NCBI RefSeq assembly: GCF_008017835.1
Contig: NZ_VRLT01000026.1
Span: 62,001 to 126,000 of the forward strand
Source of the DNA: Mesonia sp. HuA40
GTDB lineage: Bacteria; Bacteroidota; Bacteroidia; Flavobacteriales; Flavobacteriaceae
Length of the DNA: 64,000 nt
Direction of reading: 5' to 3'
How positions within the stretch are numbered: position 1 is the stretch's first letter; every line of letters begins with the position of its first letter. Shown here in pieces: positions 29,501 through 37,805 of the stretch. Position numbers and translations under genes: made by a program. A model generated the notes under the pieces. That model searched no databases. It saw nothing but the letters and a program-made list of their open reading frames with translations, and was not told the origin of the DNA.

Positions 29501-29896
29501 TTAATTAGGTACTATAATTTGTGTTTGCTCTCCCGTATTAGTGTCTAGGATATTAACCACTAAACCCTCTAGTGATTCATAAATTTCTACCTCTAAACTT
29601 CCGAATGAAAAAGTTCCTGGTTTTAAATCACCATCTCCCAACTGGTTGGTGAGTAATGTACGCTCGAGTTGACCTAATAATTGACGATTTAGACCTTTAG
29701 CAAAGTCTTCTAATTCTGAATCGATATCACGATCTGATTGCTCTTCAAAATCATTCTGAGCGTTAGCAGAACTAAGCAACCATTGATAATTGAAAGTATC
29801 GCCCCCAAATGCAGGGTTTTTAGGTTTATAAGTTAGTTGTTGTGCGGATACCGCTAAACTAAATATTAATAAAAGCAAGGTTAGGATTGACTTCAT
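29501..29896 (-). CDS. csgF: curli assembly protein CsgF
   Basis: Secreted accessory that binds the CsgG pore and couples export to surface nucleation. The start at 29896 gives a proper signal peptide (MKSILTLLLLIFSLAVSAQ); an upstream in-frame ATG adds 19 non-signal residues. The mature N-terminus QLTYKPKNPAFGGDTFNYQW plus LLSSANAQN is the diagnostic CsgF pore-binding segment (family form F-x-Y-x-P-x-NP-x-FGG...LLSSANAQN). 131 residues, normal length. It lies 4 bp after csgE and 13 bp before csgG. Confidence 0.95.
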   Translation of the reverse strand: MKSILTLLLLIFSLAVSAQQLTYKPKNPAFGGDTFNYQWLLSSANAQNDFEEQSDRDIDSELEDFAKGLNRQLLGQLERTLLTNQLGDGDLKPGTFSFGSLEVEIYESLEGLVVNILDTNTGEQTQIIVPN

Positions 29897-29900
29897 AATA

Positions 29901-30659
29901 TTAAAATTTTTGTATTGTTTCTTTATTTCTTTCAATTTGTTGTAAATAGCCACTAAGCCTCCTCAACGCATTTTCGGCCATACCTTTTAAATAATCTTGT
30001 TTAGGTTGTACAAAAAATTGATAGACAACATCTTGATTAACCAAAACTTGTATTTTGGTATTTCTTCCCAGATTAAATTGTTCTTTTACGTGAACAATGT
30101 ACAGGCTATTTATTCCGCTTTGACGATATATCGTAGAGAAATAATTATAAAAATCATTTCCTGCTTTGGTTTTCATTTCTTGCGTAACCACTCCCCTTAA
30201 AACAAACCCCACATCATCATTAGCGCTTAACTTATTTATCATATTTTTTACATTAGCTTGCTGATTTTGAATTGATTCATTTTTATTTTCGTTTAAAACC
30301 AATCGGTCTTTACCCACCAATTGATCGTCTATATCATAAATCAGTAATAGAATAATAATCTTCGCTTTATCATCTAAATTTATGGTGGTCTTTGAAAGTT
30401 CTTTTCCCTCATTAGGTAAAAGAGTGAATCGACCTGCTTGGCTATTTTTTGAATGATTACTGCCCACGTGTTTTATAACAGACAACTCATACCTCAAACT
30501 AGCATTGAAGCTTGTTTTATTAAGAGCAGTACCAGTAATCGTTAAAAAATCATCTTGAAAATTAGTTTGTATTTTAGCCTCAATAGTTTGATTGTAAACT
30601 TGAGAAAAACCCAAATTCACACTAAAAAATAATATAGTTATGTAGTTAAACAGTTTCAA
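29901..30659 (-). CDS. csgE: CsgE with N-terminal CsgH-like domain
   Basis: Periplasmic adaptor that delivers curli subunits to CsgG. The 252-residue product is about twice the length of E. coli CsgE (~129). After the signal peptide (1-20), residues about 28-125 look like the beta-sandwich chaperone CsgH (LRYELSVIKHVGSNH, then SQAGRFTLLPNEGKEL). Residues about 140-250 are the CsgE domain (RGVVTQEMKTKAGNDFYNYF, FFVQPKQD). CsgE identity is supported by the motif and by its position before csgF. The CsgH relationship is my reading of the pattern and needs a profile or structure match. Confidence 0.85.
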   Translation of the reverse strand: MKLFNYITILFFSVNLGFSQVYNQTIEAKIQTNFQDDFLTITGTALNKTSFNASLRYELSVIKHVGSNHSKNSQAGRFTLLPNEGKELSKTTINLDDKAKIIILLLIYDIDDQLVGKDRLVLNENKNESIQNQQANVKNMINKLSANDDVGFVLRGVVTQEMKTKAGNDFYNYFSTIYRQSGINSLYIVHVKEQFNLGRNTKIQVLVNQDVVYQFFVQPKQDYLKGMAENALRRLSGYLQQIERNKETIQKF

Positions 30660-30677
30660 TTTATTGATTTAATTTAT

Positions 30678-31187
30678 TTATCTAAAGCTTCTAATAATAA
30701 TACCACGATCTCCAACACTTTGCTCTATTTTTAAGTTATTCGTTAATCGATTAGCTCCGTGTTGTATGTATTGGTTTCCTCCATTTTGAATCAATTCAAA
30801 ATTGATTGTACCTAGAGGATCATTTATATAACGTAATGCTAAATTACTGTCTCCAGACTGACTTATTCTTTCATTAATTTGTTTTGCTTTTAAGCTCACT
30901 CCAATAATATTCTCATTACCATTCTGACTTAGTCGTACTTCAGATTGATTTGAATTGACTTGTGTAATAACAATATTTCGTTCTCCTATTTGATCAATAT
31001 AAACCTGGTTTCCTAAGGGTGGTACTTGTTCGGACAGCACACTAGTTTCGGCAAATCGACTCAAAAAATTAAGATTGGCTGCATTTTCCTCAACTATTTC
31101 TGGATTGTCTTCACTTTGTTCTTGAGCGACAGAATTCCAGTTAAATAGAATAGTGCAGAAAACTATTAAAATTAATTTTTTTCTCAT
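30678..31187 (-). CDS. csgB: minor curlin / nucleator CsgB-like protein
   Basis: Probable fibre nucleator. The start at 31187 gives a signal peptide ending SVAQEQ; an upstream in-frame ATG adds 26 residues that are not signal-like. The 169-residue product has about five degenerate curlin repeats (YIDQIGERN, RLSQNGNEN, RISQSGDSN, ELIQNGGNQ, KIEQSVGDR) and a basic C-terminus (IIIRSFR), as CsgB has for surface attachment. It lies second in the operon, 155 bp after csgA and separated from it by a hairpin (31209-31254), and 18 bp before csgE. CsgB against a second CsgA paralogue rests on order, repeat degeneracy and the basic tail. Confidence 0.82.
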   Translation of the reverse strand: MRKKLILIVFCTILFNWNSVAQEQSEDNPEIVEENAANLNFLSRFAETSVLSEQVPPLGNQVYIDQIGERNIVITQVNSNQSEVRLSQNGNENIIGVSLKAKQINERISQSGDSNLALRYINDPLGTINFELIQNGGNQYIQHGANRLTNNLKIEQSVGDRGIIIRSFR

Positions 31188-31208
31188 TTTATTAGTATTT
31201 AAAAATAC

Positions 31209-31254
31209 AAGGGTAAACGAACCAAAGAGCTTTTCTCTATATTCATTTACCCTT
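31209..31254 (-). promoter_or_regulatory. hairpin between csgA and csgB
   Basis: Perfect 9-bp arms AAGGGTAAA and TTTACCCTT enclose a 28-nt segment that contains a second small hairpin (AGAG/CTCT). No long T tract follows on the minus strand, so this looks more like an RNA-processing, stabilising or attenuating element than a full terminator. It would lower downstream expression relative to the major subunit csgA. Confidence 0.5.
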
Positions 31255-31342
31255 AGTATCCTCATCTCGGATATCTAGTTGATAATTAACACTAAATACT
31301 TGAAATGAGATGGTTAGTTAGTAGGATATAATTTGCTAAATA

Positions 31343-32266
31343 TTAGTTAGACTGGTTCACCCAAGCTGAGTTTGCACCTGCTTGATTTACGTGACTTGTG
31401 TTTCCTAACATTCCTGACTGGGTAACTTTTGCATAGTTATCTGCAGTAATAAGACCTTGTTCTTTTTGCGTGATGTAAGACTTGTTCATTTCACCATCTT
31501 GGTCTACATTAGCGTAGTTAGTGTTTAGTCCTACTCCTCCAGACTGAGTTACTTCTGAGCGGTTATAATCACCCAATTGATCTAAAATAGATCTGTTACC
31601 GTCGTCATGTTGCTTAACTCTCTCTACGTTTGAGTATCCTGGAGCTAAATATGCACCTGAAGTCTCTTGTCTTGAAGTAGCACGGTTATCATTACCCATT
31701 TGTTCGATATCTGAGTAATTACCTTTAGACTGATTTGGTCTGGCTATTTGTCTTACATTAGCATAGTTATCATCTCCTTGTTGATTAACTTTAGACCTGT
31801 TATTATCATAAGTTTGGAAGATTGTAGAACGGTTACCATCTCCATTCTGAATGGCATTTGCCCAGTTATCTTCGGCATTCATCCCGTTACCTTGCTGTAT
31901 GTTTGAACGGTTATCTTGCCCGTCTTGATCTACATAAGCTTTGTTTCTATCTCCTTGTTGTTCAACAGTTGATCTTTGTTGAGTAACCAAACCTCCGTTT
32001 TGATCTACTTTTGCGTAGTTTGAGTCACCACTTGCAGGATTACCTCCCACATTTCCTTTTTGATCTACTTTAGAGTAGTTGTGTCCTACTTGATCGATGT
32101 CGGCTCTGTTAGCTGTAAACTCTTGGTCTACATCACTATTGTTATTACCACTTTGATCTACCCAAGCCTTATTAGTAACACCGGTTTGGTCTACATTACT
32201 TGTGTTTTGAGCGAAAGCAACAGCACCAAAAAGTAGAGCGGCTGCACAGAAAATTGATTTTTTCAT
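31343..32266 (-). CDS. csgA: major curlin subunit CsgA-like amyloid protein
   Basis: Secreted amyloid subunit that builds the fibre. The signal peptide is MKKSIFCAAALLFGAVAFAQ. Residues about 21-307 are some 22 strand-turn units of the form N-[RYKS]-[SA]-x-[VI]-x-Q-x-G-x-x-N (for example NKAWVDQSGNNN, RSKVNQQGDDN, YANVDQDGEMN). E. coli CsgA is 151 residues with ten strands, so this fibre unit is about twice as long. First gene of the operon, preceded by a leader of about 125 nt from a -7 box at 32397-32404. Several units are spaced by longer turns (for instance VGGNPASGDSN). Confidence 0.93.
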   Translation of the reverse strand: MKKSIFCAAALLFGAVAFAQNTSNVDQTGVTNKAWVDQSGNNNSDVDQEFTANRADIDQVGHNYSKVDQKGNVGGNPASGDSNYAKVDQNGGLVTQQRSTVEQQGDRNKAYVDQDGQDNRSNIQQGNGMNAEDNWANAIQNGDGNRSTIFQTYDNNRSKVNQQGDDNYANVRQIARPNQSKGNYSDIEQMGNDNRATSRQETSGAYLAPGYSNVERVKQHDDGNRSILDQLGDYNRSEVTQSGGVGLNTNYANVDQDGEMNKSYITQKEQGLITADNYAKVTQSGMLGNTSHVNQAGANSAWVNQSN

Positions 32267-32396
32267 AATTGTAATTTTTAGTTAAAAATTAATTAAAGAT
32301 TGATTAGGATTAGTTTTTAAGCTAATCGGTTTTTAGGTTAATGTCTTCCGTTAGTATAAAAGACACAAAACTCATAAGCTTATAATAAAGAAAATG

Positions 32397-32404
32397 CAAA
32401 CCTA
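32397..32404 (-). promoter_or_regulatory. -7 box of the csg operon promoter
   Basis: Reads TAGGTTTG on the minus strand (TAnnTTTG), about 130 bp before the csgA start. No -33 TTTG lies at the right distance, suggesting an activator is needed. Confidence 0.45.
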
Positions 32405-32883
32405 ATTTCATTTTCTTTGAATTCGATAGGGTGTTAACAGTCCCTTTCGGATCGATTGTCTTTGGAATTTCTTCCTCTAATAATCTGGTACTAAATTACA
32501 TACAGAAGCCGCCCTTTCAAACAATTATTTAAAATTCTCGTTTAAAACGTGATAAAATTAGTTAAAATGTATTTTTTTAACAATTAAAAACAGTTAATGT
32601 GTTATTTTTTATTTTAAACGTATTAATACTCTTTAAAAATTATAATAAATTTTACCAATATTGGATATCATAAATTAAATTACTTGATATTATTACCTTT
32701 GTTGAAATTTGAAAAATTAAATATCCCCAATACCAGTTATAAATCCGCAAATTAAAAAATCCAACTCTAATGCCCTTTTTTGCTTTTTCTCTATTTATCG
32801 ATTTAAATGACTGATAAAGGATTAAATTTAAGTTAATTACGCTTAAATTAAGCCATGTAAAGCACTATAAATCAATTTATAAC

Positions 32884-32912
32884 AAAAAAAAACTGCACCC
32901 AGTGGAGTGCAG
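32884..32912 (-). terminator. intrinsic terminator of glnN
   Basis: On the minus strand, stem CTGCAC / GTGCAG is followed directly by TTTTTTTTG, 24 bp past the glnN stop. Confidence 0.8.
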
Positions 32913-32935
32913 CTCTTAATTTATTTTTTTAGCTC

Positions 32936-35122
32936 TTAATGAATTAACAACATTTCGCGGTATTTGGTCAAAGTCCATATTTCATCATCAACAAGAAGCT
33001 CTAGTTTATCACAATGGTACCTGATTTTTTCGAAAAACGGTTTTACCTCAAAACAGTAAGCTTCTGCTCTTTTTTCAAGATCTTCAAGTTTATTTGCTTT
33101 TTTACGCTGATCTATCATGGCGGTAATACCAGAATTGATTTGCTCTATATGATGAGAAATTTGCTCAATTATATTCAACTGCTCCTGCCCGTAATTTCTA
33201 AAGTTATCTCCGTAAATCTCTTTAAGGCCTTTTACGTTTTTAATTAAAATGTTTTGGTAGCGAATGGCGGTAGGAATTACGTGATTTCGGGCAATATCAC
33301 CTAGAACCCTTCCCTCTATTTGTATATGCTTAGAATATTCTTCTAAGTTAATCGCATGCCTGGCTTCAAGTTCTATTTTATTCATCACTCCCATTTCTTC
33401 ATATAACTTAATAGTATCGGGGTGCAATTGAATTTTAAGCGCTTCGGGGGTGGTTTTATTGTTGCTTAATTTTCTCTTTTTGGCTTCCTTCTCCCAAGCT
33501 TCTCCATATCCATCTCCTTCGAATCTTATTCGCTTTGAATCGCGAATATACTCACGTAAAACATTAAAAATAGCATCATCCTTTTTTAACTTTTGATCTT
33601 TAATTAAAGAATCTACTTGCAACTTAAACTCTTTTAATTGTTTTGCAACAATCATATTAAGCAAAGTCATAGGTTTAGCGCAGTTAGCCGTTGAACCTAC
33701 TGCTCTAAACTCAAATTTATTTCCCGTGAAAGCGAAAGGGGAAGTTCTATTTCGATCGGTGTTATCTAACAAAATTTCAGGTATTTTACCTACTACATTT
33801 AGCTTTAGCTCTGTTTTTTCTTGCGGAGACAATTTACCATCGGTAACTTTTTCTAGTTCATCTAATACATTTGTAAGCTGTGAACCTATAAATACGGATA
33901 TAATGGCTGGTGGAGCCTCATTGGCCCCCAAGCGATGATCGTTTGATGCAGTTGCAATTACAGAACGCAACAGCTCTTCATTCTCATTTACAGCTTTAAT
34001 CGTATTTACAAAAAAGGTAAGGAATTGTAAATTTTTCATAGGAGTAGAACCTGGACTCAATAGGTTAACTCCCGTACTGGTAGATAGAGACCAATTATTA
34101 TGCTTACCACTACCATTAACTCCTGCAAATGGCTTTTCATGAAATAGTACTTTTAATTTATGTTTCTCTGCCACCTTCTCCATTACATCCATAAGCAATT
34201 GGTTGTGATCTACCGCCAAGTTGGCCTCTTCAAAAATAGGCGCTAATTCAAATTGGCTTGGTGCCACCTCGTTATGTCTCGTTTTAACCGGAATACCCAA
34301 AAGCATACACTCGTTTTCTAAATCTCTCATGTAATCTAGAACACGGGAAGGTATCGCTCCAAAATAGTGATCATCTAATTGTTGGCCTTTTGCTGCAGAA
34401 TGCCCCAAAAGCGTTCTTCCAGCTTGCATTATATCTGGCCTACTATTGGCTAGGGAGGCGTCAATTAAAAAATATTCTTGCTCCCAACCTAAAGTTGTAA
34501 TCACTTTATTTACTTTCTTATCAAAATAACGTGCTACTTCTGTAGCCGAATGATCTAGTACTTGCAATGAACGTAACAAAGGAGTTTTAAAATCTAAGGC
34601 TTCTCCTGTATAAGAAACAAAAATGGTAGGTATACATAAGGTAGTACCTAAAATAAATGCTGGTGAAGTAGGATCCCAAGCCGTATAACCACGAGCTTCA
34701 AATGTATTTCTTATACCCCCGTTGGGGAAACTAGAAGCGTCAGGTTCCTGTTGTACCAATTGTCCGCCACCAAATTTTTCAATTGCAGCATCACCCATTT
34801 CAACATCAAAAAACGCATCATGCTTTTCAGCTGAAGATCCAGTAAGTGGTTGAAACCAATGTGTATAATGGGTCGCACCTTTGGCTATAGCCCATTCTTT
34901 CATTCCTGTGGATATGTGATCTGCCACATCTCGCGAAATTTTGCTTCCCTTATCAATAGCATCTATCAAACTTCGGTAAGAACTTTTGGTAAGGTATTGG
35001 CGCATAGCCATTTCATTAAATACATTTTTACCAAATATTTCTGAACGGCGAGGTGCTTCAGATACCCGTACAGGTTGGCGGTTTAAGGCTTCTTTTAGTG
35101 CTTGAAAACGAAGGTTTCCCAT
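32936..35122 (-). CDS. glnN: type III glutamine synthetase
   Basis: ATP-dependent ammonia assimilation into glutamine. The 728 residues match GSIII (~730), much longer than GSI. The start at 35122 (MGNLRFQALKEALNR) is the family N-terminus; a longer ATG lies 17 codons upstream. Visible motifs include THWFQPLTGSSAEKHDAF, NEVAPSQFELAPIFEEANLA, HEKPFAGVNGSGKHNNWSLS and DRNRTSPFAFTGNKFEFRA. It has its own -7 box (35148-35155) and terminator (32884-32912), so it is monocistronic. This is the usual GS of Bacteroidota. Confidence 0.96.
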   Translation of the reverse strand: MGNLRFQALKEALNRQPVRVSEAPRRSEIFGKNVFNEMAMRQYLTKSSYRSLIDAIDKGSKISRDVADHISTGMKEWAIAKGATHYTHWFQPLTGSSAEKHDAFFDVEMGDAAIEKFGGGQLVQQEPDASSFPNGGIRNTFEARGYTAWDPTSPAFILGTTLCIPTIFVSYTGEALDFKTPLLRSLQVLDHSATEVARYFDKKVNKVITTLGWEQEYFLIDASLANSRPDIMQAGRTLLGHSAAKGQQLDDHYFGAIPSRVLDYMRDLENECMLLGIPVKTRHNEVAPSQFELAPIFEEANLAVDHNQLLMDVMEKVAEKHKLKVLFHEKPFAGVNGSGKHNNWSLSTSTGVNLLSPGSTPMKNLQFLTFFVNTIKAVNENEELLRSVIATASNDHRLGANEAPPAIISVFIGSQLTNVLDELEKVTDGKLSPQEKTELKLNVVGKIPEILLDNTDRNRTSPFAFTGNKFEFRAVGSTANCAKPMTLLNMIVAKQLKEFKLQVDSLIKDQKLKKDDAIFNVLREYIRDSKRIRFEGDGYGEAWEKEAKKRKLSNNKTTPEALKIQLHPDTIKLYEEMGVMNKIELEARHAINLEEYSKHIQIEGRVLGDIARNHVIPTAIRYQNILIKNVKGLKEIYGDNFRNYGQEQLNIIEQISHHIEQINSGITAMIDQRKKANKLEDLEKRAEAYCFEVKPFFEKIRYHCDKLELLVDDEIWTLTKYREMLLIH

Positions 35123-35147
35123 GTTGTGTGTGTTTTTAATTACTCTG

Positions 35148-35155
35148 CAAAAGTA
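35148..35155 (-). promoter_or_regulatory. -7 box of the glnN promoter
   Basis: Reads TACTTTTG on the minus strand, 25 bp before the chosen glnN start. This position would place transcription start inside the longer ORF, supporting the shorter start at 35122. Confidence 0.5.
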
Positions 35156-35241
35156 AGTTAAAAATAAAAACACCCCCTAAATTTGATTATTTTTTTAAAA
35201 AAAATAATACTTCAAACAAACACCCCCCCTATAAAAAACAT

Positions 35242-36186
35242 CTACACGAAACTTAAAGCTACAAAAATTGTATAAGCTATAAAAATTATAAATCCCTTAT
35301 ACCTACTAAAAATGAATTTTTTAGGCAAGAAAATTAGAGGTAACAAGATTAATGCAAAACCTAGCATCCACAAAATATCGAAACTCAATACTTGTTTTGA
35401 TTGCATAACAATTGGTTTTATGATAGCTGTCAAACCCAGCACAGAAGCTATATTAAAGATATTTGAACCAATGAGATTACCCAACGACAAAGCTTTTTCT
35501 TTCTTTAAGGCAGCAATTACAGAAGCTGCTAATTCTGGAACACTGGTACCAATAGCAATCATAGTTACCGAGATAACCCGTTCACTAATTCCAAGAGCCT
35601 CCGCAAGATCAACAGCGCCATTTACCAGTAGCTCTGAACCATAATACAAAGTACTAATTCCGATTATTAACCAAACAACTATTTTAAAAGAGCTTGTGGT
35701 TTGCAAAGCTTCATCTACTTCGTCAGGCATTACCTCGGTGTTTTTTCGAGCTCTCCGTATTAATAAGATTAAATAAGCGATAATTCCCAATAAAAAAATA
35801 AGGCCTTCAATTCTACTTATCATCTCATCATTAGCTAAGAAACCGTATAATAATAAAGAAAGGCTTATCATTACAGGCCAGTTGAATTTATAGAAATCTT
35901 TATCTATAGCCAAATCACCTATTATGGCCGTAATACCTAGAACGAGCCCTATATTAGCAATATTAGACCCAATCACATTACCTAAACTTATATCTGAAAA
36001 TCCTTCTAAAGCTGCCTGTAAACTCACCAATAATTCTGGCATAGAGGTGGCAAAAGACACTACCGTAAGCCCGATTACCATTTTTGATATATTAAATTTA
36101 AAAGAAAGTGCTACAGATGATCTCACTAAAAATTCACCTCCAACAACTAGCAAGGTTAGCCCGATTAAAATAAAAAGTACAGCCAT
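35242..36186 (-). CDS. CaCA-family Na+/Ca2+ antiporter
   Basis: Inner-membrane cation/proton or sodium/calcium exchanger. The 314 residues have about ten membrane segments with the two inverted alpha repeats: FATSMPELLVSLQAALEG with LGNVIGSNIANIGLVLG, and GTSVPELAASVIAALKKEKA with LGNLIGSNIFNIASVLG. This matches the YrbG-like bacterial group. The exchanged ion cannot be decided from sequence. It is a single gene between glnN and a divergent small gene. Confidence 0.93.
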   Translation of the reverse strand: MAVLFILIGLTLLVVGGEFLVRSSVALSFKFNISKMVIGLTVVSFATSMPELLVSLQAALEGFSDISLGNVIGSNIANIGLVLGITAIIGDLAIDKDFYKFNWPVMISLSLLLYGFLANDEMISRIEGLIFLLGIIAYLILLIRRARKNTEVMPDEVDEALQTTSSFKIVVWLIIGISTLYYGSELLVNGAVDLAEALGISERVISVTMIAIGTSVPELAASVIAALKKEKALSLGNLIGSNIFNIASVLGLTAIIKPIVMQSKQVLSFDILWMLGFALILLPLIFLPKKFIFSRYKGFIIFIAYTIFVALSFV

Positions 36187-36318
36187 TTATTTTTTTTGCG
36201 AATATACAATTTTTGGAAGTTATTAGAGATATTGCTACCCATTCGATAAATAATTATTTTCATGTCAAAATAGGTAATGGATTATTTTATTTTTAAATTA
36301 CACGTATAAAAAACAACC

Positions 36319-36468
36319 ATGAGGAAATTAATTTTTAAAAGTCTAGCCCGTCTTAACAAAAGGGTCTTACCTAGTTACTCAAAAAAAGGGCTGCAAATTG
36401 AAAAAGCAAGTAAATTACAACTAGCAATAATTGCTTATAAAGCCTGGGTTATTAAAAATGCATTATAA
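36319..36468 (+). CDS. small basic flavobacterial protein (49 aa)
   Basis: A 49-residue basic protein: MRKLIFKSLARLNKRVLPSY, then a helical KASKLQLAIIAYKAWVIKNAL. Similar short proteins occur in many Flavobacteriaceae and are often mislabelled as SsrA-binding protein. The conserved pattern (two-helix, Leu/Lys-rich) suggests a real gene; the function is unknown. It is convergent with apt, 10 bp away. Confidence 0.6.
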   Translation: MRKLIFKSLARLNKRVLPSYSKKGLQIEKASKLQLAIIAYKAWVIKNAL

Positions 36469-36478
36469 TAAAGTAGAC

Positions 36479-36991
36479 TCAAAAGGAAAGTAAACTAAAA
36501 ACTTCTTTTTCACCCAATCGTTTTCGCCCCTTCAAATTAACCAATTCAAGTAGAAAATTGCATTGCACTACCTCGCCACCTAGTTTTTCTATTAACCTTA
36601 CAGCCGCATAAGCAGTGCCACCGCTAGCTAATACATCATCATGTAAAAGCACCCGATCTCCCCTCTTTATGTAATCTTGATGTATTTCTACCTGATCTTG
36701 CCCGTACTCTAAAGAATAAGTTTCTGCTAAGGTCTTAAAGGGTAATTTATTTGCTTTTCTAATCATTACAAAACCGGCTTGAAGTTCTACTGCCAACATA
36801 CTAGCAAAAATAAAGCCTCTAGACTCAACACCTACCACTTTATCAATCTGAAGCCCCCCAATACTTGCTTTAAGATCCGCTAAAGCTTTCCTAAGAGCTT
36901 CTGGATGCTGTAAAAGAGGAGTTATATCTTTATATATAATTCCCGGTTTAGGAAAATCTACAACATCTCTTATATATGTTTTCAAGTCCAT
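36479..36991 (-). CDS. apt: adenine phosphoribosyltransferase
   Basis: Purine salvage: adenine plus PRPP gives AMP. The 170-residue length is standard. Motifs: FPKPGIIYKDITPLLQ, VVGVESRGFIFAS, and the PRPP-binding loop VLLHDDVLASGGTAYA (usual form VDDVLATGGT). It is the last gene before the tRNA and island on the left. Confidence 0.96.
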   Translation of the reverse strand: MDLKTYIRDVVDFPKPGIIYKDITPLLQHPEALRKALADLKASIGGLQIDKVVGVESRGFIFASMLAVELQAGFVMIRKANKLPFKTLAETYSLEYGQDQVEIHQDYIKRGDRVLLHDDVLASGGTAYAAVRLIEKLGGEVVQCNFLLELVNLKGRKRLGEKEVFSLLSF

Positions 36992-37076
36992 TTCGCTTTA
37001 CTTTCTTTACAATTATTTTTTACGGATTTGAGTTCGTCTTAAAACAATAAAAGTAAAGAAAAAAATTTAATAAATC

Positions 37077-37107
37077 TTTGCTGTATAGTATAATTAGTAT
37101 ATATTTG
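37077..37107 (+). promoter_or_regulatory. tRNA-Arg promoter
   Basis: TTTG (37077-37080), a 19-bp spacer and TATATTTG (37100-37107) exactly match the Bacteroidota -33/-7 promoter, with the tRNA beginning about 32 bp downstream. Confidence 0.85.
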
Positions 37108-37138
37108 CACCCGCAACCAGAAATGGAAGCAAATTTAA

Positions 37139-37212
37139 GGCCTCGTGGCGCAACTGAATAGCGCATCTGATTACGGCTCAGAAGGTTGCAGGTTTGAATC
37201 CTGCCGAGGTCA
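37139..37212 (+). tRNA. tRNA-Arg (anticodon ACG)
   Basis: A 74-nt cloverleaf: acceptor GGCCTCG / CGAGGTC with one G-T pair, D arm GCGC/GCGC, anticodon stem TCTGA/TCAGA with loop TTACGGC (anticodon ACG), T arm GCAGG/CCTGC with loop TTTGAAT, discriminator A. CCA is not encoded. The A34 is expected to be edited to inosine to read CGN codons. Its 3' end is the target of the island described at 37192-50710. Confidence 0.97.
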
Positions 37213-37213
37213 C
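37192..37213 (+). repeat. left attachment-like repeat (3' end of tRNA-Arg)
   Basis: The last 21 bases of the tRNA plus one base match 50689-50710 at 18 of 22 positions, with the final nine (CGAGGTCAC) identical. Direct repeats of a tRNA 3' end flanking accessory genes are the usual footprint of tyrosine-integrase insertion; no integrase remains. Confidence 0.7.
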
Positions 37214-37236
37214 TTTAAAGAGCTTAAACTCTTATC

Positions 37237-37277
37237 AAAACCACGTAATTCTTATGAATTATGTGGTTTTCTGTTTT
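37237..37277 (+). terminator. terminator after tRNA-Arg
   Basis: 15-bp stem AAAACCACGTAATTC / GAATTATGTGGTTTT (one G-T wobble), 4-nt loop, then CTGTTTTTT. Confidence 0.85.
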
Positions 37278-37318
37278 TTAGAGCAACATTTAAAATGATA
37301 TGATTTGGGGATCATCAA

Positions 37319-37369
37319 CAATTTCTAGATTATTGACTTTTTAAGCAAATAATTTTTCAAGTCGATATA
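37319..37369. repeat. second flanking repeat, left copy
   Basis: Begins CAATTTCT and ends GATATA; it resembles 50818-50869 with a shared core (TTTTTAAG, AATAATTTTT, TTCAAGTC). It lies about 105 bp beyond the tRNA-end repeat, as its partner does on the right, so the duplicated edge spans roughly 180 bp in total. Confidence 0.55.
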
Positions 37370-37629
37370 AGAAAAATTTGGGTTTTCATACTCCTCTTAA
37401 CTGTACTCTAAAAGTTATTAATTTTTAGTAGATAGCTCGTTCATAAAATACTATATTATAGAGCCTGCACGGCATTTAAATTACAATACCCTTTAAATCA
37501 TACTTGGGTAAAGCTAACCTAGTCTTTAAGTATCCTAACTTTATATCAAAGCAAGGTTTAAACCAAATTGTCTCTATTCTAAATCTATATTGAATCCATT
37601 ATGAGTATACTTGAATCCACTAATTAGTA

Positions 37630-37805
37630 CTTACTGTAGGTCTTGGTGTAGAATTAGAACCAGATGGATCTTTCTATCTGGTACCCCTAGGTGTGGAGTA
37701 TGAAAAGGCTATCACGGATTCCTTTTACCTTATGTGTTTCTAGACCAGCGATTTGATGACTATAACACCTGGACAGTAGGTCTAGGTGTCGGTTTAAAGT
37801 TATAG
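37630..37805 (+). pseudogene. remnant of an outer-membrane protein C-terminus
   Basis: One frame reads LTVGLGVELEPDGSFYLVPL and then VEYEKAITDSFYL. After a one-base frame change it continues PYVFLDQRFDDYNTWTVGLG and ends VGLKL. This repeated TVGLGV / VGLGV pattern with a beta-strand-like end is typical of the last strands of a small beta-barrel. There is no start, a frameshift splits it, and the rest of the gene is missing. Its end overlaps the convergent methyltransferase stop by 6 bp. Confidence 0.6.

Larger units (their letters stand above)
32267..32935. other. long AT-rich intergenic region upstream of csgA
   Basis: This 669-bp gap holds the csgA leader and promoter on the left and the glnN terminator on the right. 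Within the leader, GATTAG/CTAATC can pair around 32320-32335. The middle (about 32520-32880) is very AT-rich with no ORF, RNA gene or clear repeat that I can see. Such a long upstream region before a curlin gene is compatible with complex regulation. Confidence 0.5.
37213..37629. other. gene-poor left end of the island
   Basis: About 420 bp with only the tRNA terminator and the left copy of the second flanking repeat. No ORF or integrase remnant was recognised. Confidence 0.5.

Noticed and set aside
31343-32266. Periodic DNA repeats that could be taken for a CRISPR array or minisatellite
   Set aside because: The repeats follow the codon pattern of curlin units in one open frame with a signal peptide; the units are diverged in DNA and have no constant repeat-spacer structure.
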